From: an uncultured Treponema sp.
GTDB taxonomy: Bacteria > Spirochaetota > Spirochaetia > Treponematales > Treponemataceae
Length of the DNA: 38,878 bases
Direction: 5' to 3'
Assembly (NCBI GenBank): GCA_945877425.1
Contig: CAMCRZ010000025.1
Span: 1-38,878 of the forward strand
The stretch's first letter is position 1; every line of letters begins with the position of its first letter. Both the position numbers and the translations under genes were made by a program. The notes under the pieces were generated by a model that saw only the letters and a list, made by a program, of their open reading frames with translations, was not told the origin of the DNA and did not search any database. Positions 6,575 to 14,935 of this stretch are shown piece after piece.

Positions 6575-7822
6575 ATGAAGAAAATTTTTACATCAGTTTT
6601 AGCACTTTTGTGTGCATCGGCAGTATTTGCAGGAGGAATTGACACCAAGTCAAATCTTTCCACAGGTTACATCAGAAATCCAAGCCGTGGTACAGAAAAC
6701 AAGCGCCCTGAAGCAGTTCTTTACAACATAGCAGGAACATCATTTATGGAAGACGGACTTTTCCTGAATGCAGGAAATCAGTTTATATTTAAGGAATACA
6801 TAAATGAACTTAACGGAACTGAATATAAAGATGACGAAAATGTTTTCCTGTTCCCTGATTTTGAAGCCGTATTCAAAAAAGGTCCTTTTGCAGTGTTTGC
6901 AGGATTCGGAGTATTTGCAGGCGGAGGTTCGCTTAATTACAAAAACGGAACCGGAGTAACTTATCTTGCACTTTACAGCAGTTTCGCTCCTTCGCTGGGA
7001 ACTGACAATGCCGCTGCCATTGCAAAAAATCACTCTCTTGAAGCTTACTCTGTAACTATGGGCGAAATGGTGGGCGTTTCCTACAATATTACAGATAAAA
7101 TTTCTCTTGCAGCAGCAGGACGTTTCCTTCACGGAACTTCAGATATGAAGCTGGAATGTTCAAATGCTGTATTTTCCGGGGCAAACGGAGGCACAACCGT
7201 AGAATATGACGCTTCGGGATTTGGTTTCGGCGGAATTTTCGGCGTAAATGTAAAAGATTTAGTTCCGGGACTTACACTTGCACTTCAGTATCAGACTATT
7301 ACAAAGATGGATGTAAAATTTGATTCTGTAAAAGGCGATCTGGCAAGTTCGTTCAGCATTGTGGAAGGTGAAAAGTACAAGAATGATCTTCCGGCTGTCC
7401 TTACATTTGGTGCAGGATACAATCTTTTAGATGCAGTTGATTTAAGTCTTACTTTTAACTATTACTTTAACAAACAGGCAACTATGGAAAATCCTTTAGG
7501 CGGCAAAAAACTTGACTATGATGATTCATGGGAAATTGGTTTAGGCTGCGATTTCCAGATTAACGAAAAAATCGGTGTTTCTGCAGGAACAATGTACAGT
7601 AAGCAGGGTTACAAGTCTGACGTAAACAGTGCATTCAGTCCAGTGCTTGACAGTGTAGTTGCAGGATGCGGTGCCGAATACAGAATTGCAAAACAGGTAA
7701 TGGTTACTGCTGCATATCTCCACTGCTTCTACTTTGACACTGAATACAACTACGGTCAGGATCTGGAACTTAGCAAAAACATTGATATGCTTTCTGTAGG
7801 TGTAACGGTAAAACCATTCTGA
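6575..7822 (+). CDS. OmpP1/FadL-family outer membrane protein
   Basis: 415 residues from the ATG at 6575, which has AAGGAG seven bases upstream; an upstream in-frame ATG at 6494 is rejected for lack of a ribosome site and because it buries the signal peptide. Residues 1-20 (MKKIFTSVLALLCASAVFA) form a classic signal peptide. The mature protein has alternating short amphipathic strands, an LYNIAGTSF segment matching the FadL-type N-terminal hatch region, and a C-terminal aromatic residue (VTVKPF) as in beta-barrels. FadL homologues import long-chain fatty acids or other hydrophobic substrates, and treponemes carry several paralogues. It is single, with its own promoter. Substrate unknown. Confidence 0.83.
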   Translation: MKKIFTSVLALLCASAVFAGGIDTKSNLSTGYIRNPSRGTENKRPEAVLYNIAGTSFMEDGLFLNAGNQFIFKEYINELNGTEYKDDENVFLFPDFEAVFKKGPFAVFAGFGVFAGGGSLNYKNGTGVTYLALYSSFAPSLGTDNAAAIAKNHSLEAYSVTMGEMVGVSYNITDKISLAAAGRFLHGTSDMKLECSNAVFSGANGGTTVEYDASGFGFGGIFGVNVKDLVPGLTLALQYQTITKMDVKFDSVKGDLASSFSIVEGEKYKNDLPAVLTFGAGYNLLDAVDLSLTFNYYFNKQATMENPLGGKKLDYDDSWEIGLGCDFQINEKIGVSAGTMYSKQGYKSDVNSAFSPVLDSVVAGCGAEYRIAKQVMVTAAYLHCFYFDTEYNYGQDLELSKNIDMLSVGVTVKPF

Positions 7823-7874
7823 TATATTTTTAGTAAAAAAAACTTTTTTTTATGCAATTCCTGGAATTATAGGT

Positions 7875-7900
7875 TATAATAGAATGACAGAAACGTCATT
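7875..7900 (+). promoter_or_regulatory. Probable -10 box and inverted repeat upstream of the chemoreceptor gene
   Basis: TATAAT at 7875-7880 is followed at once by a perfect inverted repeat, AATGAC-AGAAAC-GTCATT (7883-7900), which covers the expected transcription start. No good -35 is visible, so the promoter may be activator-dependent. The repeat could be an operator or a 5'-end hairpin. Confidence 0.45.
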
Positions 7901-7949
7901 TTCCGGCGTACTGTAAAAAAAAGTATTTAAGTTAAAATGGAGAGCTTAT

Positions 7950-9815
7950 ATGTCTGAAAAACAACAAGTACCTGCTGTAAAACTTTCTAAAAGAGTTGCA
8001 GTTTATTTCACTCTTACTTTCGTAGCACCAATGCTTAACTCGCTTTTTACTTTGGAATATTTCAAAGTTATTAAGTTTTCAGATATACCTGTGTTATTTT
8101 TTAAGCCAGTGCCTGTTATTCTTGCAGTTGTTCTTGCTGCAGTTTTGATTTTTTTCTACAAGACTATGTCTAAAAAAATCTGTTCTTACGACGGTTCGGA
8201 ACAATCTGCTAAGCAGACTAACAAATACATCAAGCTTTTTGAAATGGAAACAATCGGATTTGCTGTTGCAAACGGTCCTGTTTTTGCCTTTATAATTCTG
8301 GCTCTTGCAAAAAGCCTTAAAATGAGGGTTTCGGCAGCACCTGTTTATTTAGTGTGCATTGCTTCTATAGGTATGCTTGCTTGTTTTTTCTACATTTGCT
8401 TTATGCAGAATTTCGAGCGGTCTGTGTATGAAGTAAAATTTGCTGAAGAAAATCTTTCGCTTAACATACTTAAGCGTACTCTTTTAGTAAACTTTTTTTC
8501 ACTTTTAGGTATTGTTTGTCTTGCTGCAGCTCCAATGTATGTAGAAAATCTCCGCAAGCTTGGCACAAGCAAAATCTTTTTAAGCTACATTCTTCCTGCT
8601 GCAATTATAGGCTGTGTTTTTTCGCTTGCCGATTCTTTCCGCCAGATGCGGGGGACAGCTAATCGTGTAAACCAGGTAAGTGATTTTTCAAAAGGCATTG
8701 CTGCAAAAGATTACACTAAGACAAGCCTTAAAGTTATGAGCCGCGACGAATTCGGTCTTCTGATTAACTACCTGAATCAGTTTCACTCAACTACAAGAAC
8801 TCTTCTTAAAGCCATAACTGAATCTGTAGACAATTCCATTAACACAGCAGACACTCTTTCTTCAACTATGACGGAAACTGTTTCTGCAATAAATCAGATT
8901 TCAGGCAACATCAGCAGCATACAGAATCAGACTGTAAACCAGGCAGCCGGAGTAGAAGAAACTTCATCTACCATAAAGAGCATGATTGAACGGATTGACC
9001 ATCTTAACAACAGCATTGCCAGCCAGATGAACGGAATTTCTACTGCTTCCAGTGCAATTGAACAGATGGTTGCAAACATAAAGAGCGTAACTTCTATTCT
9101 GGAAAAGAACTCTGTGTCTGTAAAATCTCTTGGGAGTGAATCTGTTCGTGGACGGGAAAAAATCAACCAGGCAGTTGAATTGTCTGATTCCATTATTTCA
9201 CGCTCGGCAGGTCTTCTTGAAGCAAGTACGATTATTCAGAGCATAGCTGGTCAGACAAACCTTCTTGCCATGAATGCAGCTATTGAAGCAGCTCATGCAG
9301 GTGAAGCAGGTAAAGGTTTTGCCGTTGTTGCAGACGAAATCAGAAAGCTTGCAGAACAGTCAAATACTCAGGGTAAGGCAATTTCCGGTCAGCTGGAAGA
9401 ACTGAGCACTGTAATTAATCAGGTTGCAGCAAATACTCAGGAAGTTCAGAAGCAGTTTGAAGTTATTTTTGAACTTACTTCTACCGTAAGCCGCCAGGAA
9501 GACGTTATTAAGTCAGCAATGGAAGAGCAGGCAGAAGGCAGCAGTCAGGTTCTTGAAGCTATGGGCGAAATCAAGAATTCTTCAGATGCAGTTCAGAAAG
9601 AGTCGGAAGAGCTTAATATCGGCGGAAAGCAGATTGAAGATGAAATGAATATTCTTGCAGACGTAACTGTTCAGATAAAAAATGCCATGGCAGAAATTGT
9701 TGAAGGAACTAACGAAATTACAAGTTCAGTTTCTCAAATTAATACTGCAACAGAAAACAACAGGCAGGATCTTGCTGTTCTTAGCGAGCAGGTTTCTTCG
9801 TTTAAGCTTAGCTGA
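7950..9815 (+). CDS. Methyl-accepting chemotaxis protein with polytopic membrane sensor
   Basis: 621 residues, GGAG seven bases before the ATG. About six transmembrane helices occupy residues 15-230, with only short loops, so there is no periplasmic ligand domain. A HAMP-like segment (about 235-290) and a long coiled-coil signalling domain follow. The CheA/CheW contact tip reads [20 protein letters not shown] and [14 protein letters not shown]. Receptors of this build respond to membrane-associated or intracellular cues, for example energy state or small permeating molecules; that is inferred from architecture only. It feeds the CheA-CheY pathway driving the periplasmic flagella. A terminator follows at 9850-9901, so the gene is monocistronic. 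Confidence 0.9.
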   Translation: MSEKQQVPAVKLSKRVAVYFTLTFVAPMLNSLFTLEYFKVIKFSDIPVLFFKPVPVILAVVLAAVLIFFYKTMSKKICSYDGSEQSAKQTNKYIKLFEMETIGFAVANGPVFAFIILALAKSLKMRVSAAPVYLVCIASIGMLACFFYICFMQNFERSVYEVKFAEENLSLNILKRTLLVNFFSLLGIVCLAAAPMYVENLRKLGTSKIFLSYILPAAIIGCVFSLADSFRQMRGTANRVNQVSDFSKGIAAKDYTKTSLKVMSRDEFGLLINYLNQFHSTTRTLLKAITESVDNSINTADTLSSTMTETVSAINQISGNISSIQNQTVNQAAGVEETSSTIKSMIERIDHLNNSIASQMNGISTASSAIEQMVANIKSVTSILEKNSVSVKSLGSESVRGREKINQAVELSDSIISRSAGLLEASTIIQSIAGQTNLLAMNAAIEAAHAGEAGKGFAVVADEIRKLAEQSNTQGKAISGQLEELSTVINQVAANTQEVQKQFEVIFELTSTVSRQEDVIKSAMEEQAEGSSQVLEAMGEIKNSSDAVQKESEELNIGGKQIEDEMNILADVTVQIKNAMAEIVEGTNEITSSVSQINTATENNRQDLAVLSEQVSSFKLS

Positions 9816-9849
9816 AAAAATTAGAATAAAAACATAAAGCTCATGAAAT

Positions 9850-9901
9850 GCGGCTGTCTGAAAAGTTTTGTCATTGCTTATCAGGCAGCTGCTTTTTTTT
9901 A
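9850..9901 (+). terminator. Rho-independent terminator after the chemoreceptor
   Basis: Twelve-base-pair stem GCGGCTGTCTGA / TCAGGCAGCTGC (two wobble pairs) at 9850-9861 and 9881-9892, followed by nine T residues. Confidence 0.87.
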
Positions 9902-9910
9902 AGTTGCGGC

Positions 9911-10612
9911 TTAATTTCCGGCACTTACTGCATGCATTAAAATAAAGTTCTGGTCGTCTTCTTCCAGCGCAAGTTTCTGCACTACACGGCTCGCCATGGG
10001 AAATGCAGAAATTCCGCAGGCACCAATCATTGGGTTAAGTTTGTTTTCTTTCCTGCAGAATAAATTCAGGAACTTTGCAAATAAAACTCCGCACACAGTG
10101 TCTCCTATAAAAGCAATCAGTCCTAAAATCATAATGAGCAAAGTCTGGGGCGTTAAGAATTTATCTGCCGTCATAGTTGCGCCAACACTTATTCCTAAAA
10201 GAAGTGTTACGATGTTCGAAAGTTCGTTTTGTGCAGCCTTTGAAAGTTTTTCTAAAACACCGCTTTCACGAATAAGATTTCCGAACATCAAGAAACCTAT
10301 AAGGGCAGCTGCATCAGGGATTATAAGGCTTACTGCTAAAGTTGAGGCAATGGGAAAAATTACTGTAACCCATTTAGGTATGTTTTTATTTTTTTCATGG
10401 ATTTTTATCTGGCGCTCTTTTTTAGTTGTAAGAAGTTTTATGACAGGCGGCATTATAATGGGAACAAGGCTCATGTAGGAATATGCTGCAACAGTTATCT
10501 GCCCTAAAAGATTTTTTGCGTGCCTGCTTGCAACTACAATGGCAGTAGGTCCGTCTGCTGCACCAATAACGCCTATGCTCAAAGCTTCCTTTGTAAAATT
10601 TAAGGCGGACAC
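9911..10612 (-). pseudogene. oadB: Truncated Na+-pumping decarboxylase beta subunit (OadB fragment)
   Basis: 233 codons matching only the middle-to-late part of the oxaloacetate/glutaconyl-CoA decarboxylase beta subunit, an inner-membrane Na+ pump of normally about 375-435 residues. Present: the SIGVIGAADGPT region with the Na+-site aspartate, the AYSYMSLVPIIMPP helix with its tyrosine, TTKKER, and the FPMASRVVQKLALEEDDQN region. Missing: all the N-terminal helices (an in-frame TGA lies just upstream at 10624-10622) and the C-terminal segment after HAVSA, which in the family carries the essential NV.GQIGS-type residues. The GTG start has no ribosome site. The surviving frame is intact, so the truncation looks recent, perhaps a deletion ending against the terminator at 9893. 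Almost certainly inactive as a pump. Confidence 0.8.
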
Positions 10613-10658
10613 AATGAATTGTCAATTTTAAACAGAAAAACAAAAGTCTTGAAAAAAA

Positions 10659-10672
10659 TGTATAAATATGCA
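10659..10672. promoter_or_regulatory. Candidate ARG box upstream of argR
   Basis: TGTATAAATATGCA fits the ArgR half-site consensus TGnATwwwwATnCA exactly. It lies 15 nt before the argR ATG and contains TATAAA, which would be a good -10 for a 14-nt leader, so ArgR bound here should block its own promoter. A second, weaker match may overlap 10677-10690. Confidence 0.5.
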
Positions 10673-10686
10673 AAAATGCGTATAAT

Positions 10687-11160
10687 ATGAAAGAACGTCT
10701 AACACGGCTTAAAACAGTCCGTAAGCTTATAAAAAATTACCGCATTGAAAGTCAGGAAGAATTATTGGGATATTTGCAGCGGGAAGGTTTTGAAGTAACT
10801 CAGGCAACTCTTTCCCGTGACTTAAAGCTTTTGAAAGTTGGAAAAATAAGTGACGGTCATGCAAGTTACGTTTACACACTTCCGGACGAAGATGAACGAA
10901 GGGAAAGCGAACAGATTTACATTCAGGATTTTTTGCGTGGTTATGTAAGCATTGATTTTTCCGGAAACATTGTTGTAATAAAAACTTTTGGCGGCCACGC
11001 TGATGCAGTTTCAAATGCAATAGATGCACTCAATATGGAAGAAATTCTTGGAACTGTTGCCGGTGACAACTGTATTTTTGCCTGTTTAAGGGAAGGCGTT
11101 TCCGGTGAAGATTTTTTAAAGGCACTTAAGCTTCGTATTCCTGAACTTGAAGATGAATGA
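10687..11160 (+). CDS. argR: Arginine repressor ArgR/AhrC
   Basis: 157 residues, normal family length. The N-terminal winged helix (1-70) has the recognition helix TQATLSRDL at 38-46. The C-terminal oligomerisation and arginine-binding domain includes VVIKTFGGHADAV and GTVAGDN at 122-128. Most relatives have Asp-Asp in the arginine-binding loop; here it is Asp127-Asn128. The hexamer binds arginine and represses arginine biosynthesis or activates catabolism. No arg gene is in the window, so it acts in trans; a candidate ARG box lies at its own promoter. No Shine-Dalgarno precedes the ATG; a TATAAT touches the start codon but cannot be the -10 for this start, since no alternative start preserves the N-terminal helix. 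Confidence 0.92.
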   Translation: MKERLTRLKTVRKLIKNYRIESQEELLGYLQREGFEVTQATLSRDLKLLKVGKISDGHASYVYTLPDEDERRESEQIYIQDFLRGYVSIDFSGNIVVIKTFGGHADAVSNAIDALNMEEILGTVAGDNCIFACLREGVSGEDFLKALKLRIPELEDE

Positions 11161-11207
11161 TTTTTCGTAAAAATTTAATTTTCGTTTTAATAGCAAATTT
11201 TTTTTAT

Positions 11208-11227
11208 TTGTGGTAATTTTATCACAA
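11208..11227. promoter_or_regulatory. 20-bp near-perfect palindrome upstream of pgi
   Basis: TTGTGGTAATTTTATCACAA: eight of ten positions pair symmetrically, with TTGTG/CACAA arms. It sits 30 nt before the pgi start, where an operator is expected. The arms resemble Rex sites, but the spacing is two bases too long for the usual 18-bp Rex operator, and also does not fit a CRP site. Confidence 0.4.
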
Positions 11228-11256
11228 TAATTTCAAATATTTATTGAGGTTTTATT

Positions 11257-12849
11257 ATGGCAACTACAATTTCCTGGAACAATCTTAACAAGATGGAAAG
11301 TTTTAAAAAACTTCAGTCTCTTAAAGGTTCAGTTTCTCTTGCTAAAGTTTTAAAGGGTGCTGCAGGTGCAAAGCGCGTTGCAGAATGTTCCATTCCTATG
11401 GCAGAAGGTCTTACTTATAATTATGCAGCTAAACAGGTAAACAAGCAGCTTATTTCTGTTTTCAAACAGCTTGTAAAGGAAGATCAGCTTCTTGAAAAAT
11501 TTGCTGCACTTTATAACGGCGAAGTTGTAAACACAGGCGAAAAGAGAATGGTTCTTCATCAGCTTACAAGAGGTCAGCTTGGAAATGATGTTGTTGTTGA
11601 TGGTGTTAATAAACGTGATTTTTACACTGGCATTCAGAATAAAATTGCAGAGTTTGCTGATAAAGTTCACTCTGGAAAAATTGTAAACGAAAAAGGTGAA
11701 ACTTATACTACAGTGTGTCAGATTGGAATAGGCGGTTCAGATCTTGGACCAAGGGCAATTTATCTTGCTTTGGAAAACTGGGCTAAGGCAAACAAAACTT
11801 TCAAAATGGAAGCTAAGTTTATTTCTAACGTTGACCCTGATGACGCAGCTGCAGTCCTTAATTCAATTGATATTTCGAAAACGATTTTTATCCTTGTTTC
11901 AAAAAGCGGAACTACACTTGAAACTTTAACTAACGAATCATTTGTAAAAGATGCAATAAAAAAAGCAGGCTGTGATGTTTCAAAGCACATGATTGCAGTT
12001 ACAAGCGAAACTTCTCCTTTAGTAAACAATCCTGATTATATGGAATGTTTCTTTATGGATGATTTTATCGGCGGACGTTATTCTTCAACTTCTGCTGTAG
12101 GCGGTGCAATTTTAAGTCTTGCTTTCGGTCCTAAAGTTTTTGCTGATTTCTTAAACGGTGCTGCTGCTCAGGATAAAACTGCAACTGAAAAAGACATTAC
12201 TAAAAATCCTTCTTTAATGGACGCACTTATTGGTGTTTACGAAAGAAACGTTATGGCTTATCCTGCAACTGCTGTCTTGCCTTACAGTCAGGCTCTTTCA
12301 AGATTTCCGGCTCATCTTCAGCAGCTTGATATGGAATCTAACGGAAAAAGCGTTAACCGCTTCGGCAAAAAAATCAACTATGTTACAGGGCCTGTAATTT
12401 TTGGTGAACCAGGTACAAACGGCCAGCATTCTTTCTATCAGCTTTTGCATCAGGGAACAAACATTGTGCCTTTGCAGTTTATTGCATTCCAGGAAAATCA
12501 GACAGGACAGGACATTACAATTCAGGGTTCAAAAAGTCAGACTAAACTTGCAGCAAATGTTGTAGCTCAAATTGTTGCTTTTGCCTGCGGTAAAGATGAT
12601 GAAAATCCGAATAAATTCTTTGCAGGAGAACGTCCTTCTTCACTTATTTACGGAAAGCAGCTTACACCGGGCGTTATTGGAGCACTTCTTGCACATTACG
12701 AAAATAAAGTTATGTTCCAGGGATTTTTGTGGAATATCAACAGTTTTGATCAGGAAGGCGTTCAGCTTGGTAAAACTTTAGCTAAGGCTGTTCTTGCAGG
12801 CGAAACTGACGGAGCCCTTAAAGCTTACGCTGAACTTCTTATAAAATAA
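11257..12849 (+). CDS. pgi: Glucose-6-phosphate isomerase
   Basis: 530 residues. It interconverts glucose-6-phosphate and fructose-6-phosphate at the top of glycolysis; cytosolic. It has the sugar-phosphate loop IGIGGSDLGPR, the SKSGTTLET phosphate-binding segment, family signature 1 as DDFIGGRYSSTSAVG, the catalytic glutamate region (MESNGKSV), GEPGTNGQHSFYQLLHQG with the ring-opening histidine, and the C-terminal catalytic lysine in FDQEGVQLGK. It is complete. A GAGG site precedes the ATG. A palindrome at 11208-11227 suggests transcriptional control. A strong terminator follows, separating it from the next lipoprotein gene. The gene stands alone, without other glycolytic genes nearby. Confidence 0.97.
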   Translation: MATTISWNNLNKMESFKKLQSLKGSVSLAKVLKGAAGAKRVAECSIPMAEGLTYNYAAKQVNKQLISVFKQLVKEDQLLEKFAALYNGEVVNTGEKRMVLHQLTRGQLGNDVVVDGVNKRDFYTGIQNKIAEFADKVHSGKIVNEKGETYTTVCQIGIGGSDLGPRAIYLALENWAKANKTFKMEAKFISNVDPDDAAAVLNSIDISKTIFILVSKSGTTLETLTNESFVKDAIKKAGCDVSKHMIAVTSETSPLVNNPDYMECFFMDDFIGGRYSSTSAVGGAILSLAFGPKVFADFLNGAAAQDKTATEKDITKNPSLMDALIGVYERNVMAYPATAVLPYSQALSRFPAHLQQLDMESNGKSVNRFGKKINYVTGPVIFGEPGTNGQHSFYQLLHQGTNIVPLQFIAFQENQTGQDITIQGSKSQTKLAANVVAQIVAFACGKDDENPNKFFAGERPSSLIYGKQLTPGVIGALLAHYENKVMFQGFLWNINSFDQEGVQLGKTLAKAVLAGETDGALKAYAELLIK

Positions 12850-12862
12850 TTTTTGATAAAAT

Positions 12863-12894
12863 CCGCTATTGCTTTTGCAGTGGCGGTTTTTTTT
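12863..12894 (+). terminator. Rho-independent terminator after pgi
   Basis: Stem CCGCTATTGC / GCAGTGGCGG with a TTTT loop (12863-12886, two wobble pairs), followed by eight T residues. The T-run ends 16 nt before the next start codon, so the downstream lipoprotein gene needs read-through or a promoter inside this region. Confidence 0.86.
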
Positions 12895-12910
12895 ATGGAA
12901 AGTGTGATTT

Positions 12911-13657
12911 ATGAAAAAATTGATTTCTTTGTTCTGTTTTTCTCTGTTTGCCCTTTTTGCATTGACAAATTTTATTTCCTGCAAATCTGCTTCTGTTGAA
13001 CTTAAAAATTATTCTCCTGTTGTTCTTGTTACAGCCAGCGGAAATACAAATCTTACATGGTACGAAAAAAATCCTCCTGTAAACGATAAAAGAAGTTCTG
13101 AAAGCGGATTTCTTACAGGAAAAATAAACAGCACCCTTAATGCAGACAATCTGGAATATTCTTTTGCCCGTGACACTCTGGACAAATCTGTGGAAGTTTT
13201 TGCTTCTGTTTTGGCAGAAAAATCTTTTGAAATTCTTACGGCAGAAAATTCTCCGGATCTTCCGTGTTACAAGGCAGGAAATTCTGCAACTGCATTTTTG
13301 GAAAACAAAATAAGTGCAACCGGATACAAAAGCGTTTCTTCTTCAAACAGATCTTTAAGAAGGGCAACTGTAAAACAGTCCGGGGCGAAAAGCCTTGTAT
13401 TTCTTGAGTTTGAATTCCAGAAGTTAAAGTCAAAAAATCAGGACGGTGAAAGCTGCGTTAAGGCAAGAGTTGAAATGAAAGTTAATCTTTTAAACGAAGA
13501 AGGAAAGTGCATTTTTAAAAACAAATACACAGCCGTTTCTTCTGAAGGTACCCTGCTTTACGGAAATGCATGGAGCAGGGAAGAAGTAATTTCTTATTTT
13601 CCTGCTTTAGTAGAACAATGCACTTCTGATTTTTTAAGCGAATGTTACAGCCAGTAA
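12911..13657 (+). CDS. Putative lipoprotein, paralogue of the one at 1260-2039
   Basis: 248 residues. Lysine-rich start, hydrophobic stretch (LFCFSLFALFALTNF) and a lipobox ending ISC, with Cys24 as the probable lipid anchor. No known domain recognised. The YSPVVL motif after the tether and FPALVE near the C-terminus match YSPAVL and FPDLIE at the same relative places in the lipoprotein at 1260-2039, and both carry a charged strand before the last motif, so they are probably divergent family members. The gene follows the pgi terminator by 16 nt and its promoter is unclear. Its 3' end overlaps the convergent HAD gene by 13 nt. Function unknown; envelope-associated by inference. Confidence 0.75.
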   Translation: MKKLISLFCFSLFALFALTNFISCKSASVELKNYSPVVLVTASGNTNLTWYEKNPPVNDKRSSESGFLTGKINSTLNADNLEYSFARDTLDKSVEVFASVLAEKSFEILTAENSPDLPCYKAGNSATAFLENKISATGYKSVSSSNRSLRRATVKQSGAKSLVFLEFEFQKLKSKNQDGESCVKARVEMKVNLLNEEGKCIFKNKYTAVSSEGTLLYGNAWSREEVISYFPALVEQCTSDFLSECYSQ

Positions 13658-14262
13658 GACTCATCTTCCTGAGCAAGTGAAACATTCAGCTGTTTTGCAA
13701 GAGTAAGCGCATCCGTAAACTGAATTGATTTTATGCCCAGCCTTTGTGCAGCCTGACAGTTTTCCAGCTTGTCGTCTATGAAAATGCATTGTGAAGGTTC
13801 TGCCTTTTCTGCTTCCATTATGATTTGCCAGAAAGCTGCGTCAGGTTTTGAAACGCCCATAAAGCACGAAGCGTAAGTTTGATCAAATACGTTATAGTCG
13901 CCGCGTTCCATGTGATTTTTCCAGTGAGCGTCTATAGTGTTTGTGCCGCAGATTACTCTGTTTCCTTTTTCCTTTAATTTTTCAATTATAGCGTAAGTTT
14001 CATTGTTTCTTACAGGGTGAAAAAGATAATGCCACCAGTCAGTCTGAATTGTTAAGCCTGAATTTTCTGAAAATTTTTCCCAGAATTCCTTGCAGGAAAT
14101 TTTTCCGTCTGAGCACTGGAGCATAAGGTTTTCGCCGTAACTTTTTTCTGCACCGCTGTATTCCAGAAACTGACTGTGTGTTATGCCAAGAATTTTTTCC
14201 AGATGTTCTTCTACCTGAGCAGTTGAAGTTACAACTCCGCCCATATCAAAAATGTAAATCAT
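13645..14262 (-). CDS. HAD-superfamily hydrolase (FDxGGV type)
   Basis: 205 residues. Motif I is FDMGGVV, where the usual DxD has Gly at the second position, as in the YihX/haloacid-dehalogenase-like group. Motif II Thr is in GTNT, motif III Lys in KPD, and motif IV is FIDDKLENC. It is expected to be a cytosolic phosphatase or related hydrolase of a small phosphorylated metabolite. Its ATG overlaps the stop of the preceding HAD gene by four bases (ATGA), so the two are translationally coupled and may serve one pathway. The C-terminus overlaps the opposing lipoprotein gene. Substrate cannot be told from sequence. Confidence 0.85.
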   Translation of the reverse strand: MIYIFDMGGVVTSTAQVEEHLEKILGITHSQFLEYSGAEKSYGENLMLQCSDGKISCKEFWEKFSENSGLTIQTDWWHYLFHPVRNNETYAIIEKLKEKGNRVICGTNTIDAHWKNHMERGDYNVFDQTYASCFMGVSKPDAAFWQIIMEAEKAEPSQCIFIDDKLENCQAAQRLGIKSIQFTDALTLAKQLNVSLAQEDESYWL

Positions 14263-14903
14263 AATTTTTCCTGAATCAAATGCTTTAACTGAGAAAAGTC
14301 TGTAATTTTTTCGTAATAATTTGATGCGCTTCCGAATCCGTAGGCTGCAAAAATAAATGAAACTCCGGACTGAAAGCAGGCATTGCAGTCACCTTGTGTA
14401 TCGCCAACGTAAACTGGATGAATCAGCTGATTTCTTGAAGAAAGCATTAAGATATTTTCCGCTTTACCTTTTCCAGTACGACCGTAACATTCAAAATCTT
14501 TTATGTAAGGAGCCAGATTTGTTTTTTCAAGCATAAGTTCAATGTATCCGTTCTGGCAGTTGCTTACTATATAAAAATTAATGTCGGGAGAAAGTTCCTT
14601 TATAGTTTCAATTACGTTAGGGTAGCACAGATCCAGCGTGTTGTTTTTTAGGGCAATCTGTTCTTCCGTGCAGCAGTAGGAAAGGAGAATGTCTTTTTCT
14701 TCTTTAGTTAAGTCCTGCCACAAATGGTCTGCAATTTCGTTCATTGGTTTGCCGAATTCTTTCTGAAGCATCTGTGCGTTTACTTTTTTAGCTTTAGGGC
14801 AATGTTCCGAAATTGCTTTGTTCCATGCTACTGATACAACTCCTGTAGTGTTCCAGATAGTGCCGTCAATGTCTAGAATTATTGAATCAAATCCTTCTCT
14901 CAT
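14259..14903 (-). CDS. HAD-superfamily hydrolase (Gph-like)
   Basis: 214 residues from the ATG at 14903; an upstream TTG (14939) overlapping the mutS2 stop adds residues outside the fold. Motif I is LDIDGTIWNT, with both catalytic aspartates; motif II Ser is in IVSNCQNGY; motif III Lys is in GKGKAENI; and motif IV is VGDTQGDCNA. A helical cap domain lies between motifs I and II, as in phosphoglycolate phosphatase relatives. It starts 32 nt after mutS2 and overlaps the next HAD gene by ATGA, so mutS2 and both HAD genes are likely cotranscribed. No good ribosome site. Substrate unknown. Confidence 0.84.
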   Translation of the reverse strand: MREGFDSIILDIDGTIWNTTGVVSVAWNKAISEHCPKAKKVNAQMLQKEFGKPMNEIADHLWQDLTKEEKDILLSYCCTEEQIALKNNTLDLCYPNVIETIKELSPDINFYIVSNCQNGYIELMLEKTNLAPYIKDFECYGRTGKGKAENILMLSSRNQLIHPVYVGDTQGDCNACFQSGVSFIFAAYGFGSASNYYEKITDFSQLKHLIQEKL

Positions 14904-14935
14904 AGAACTGATTTTAACACATAAGAAGTCATGTT

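Noticed and set aside
10681..10686. TATAAT touching the argR ATG as its -10 box
   Set aside because: Transcription would begin inside the coding sequence, and no downstream start would preserve the DNA-binding N-terminus.
11208..11227. Canonical Rex or CRP operator
   Set aside because: The spacing between arms is two bases too long for either consensus.
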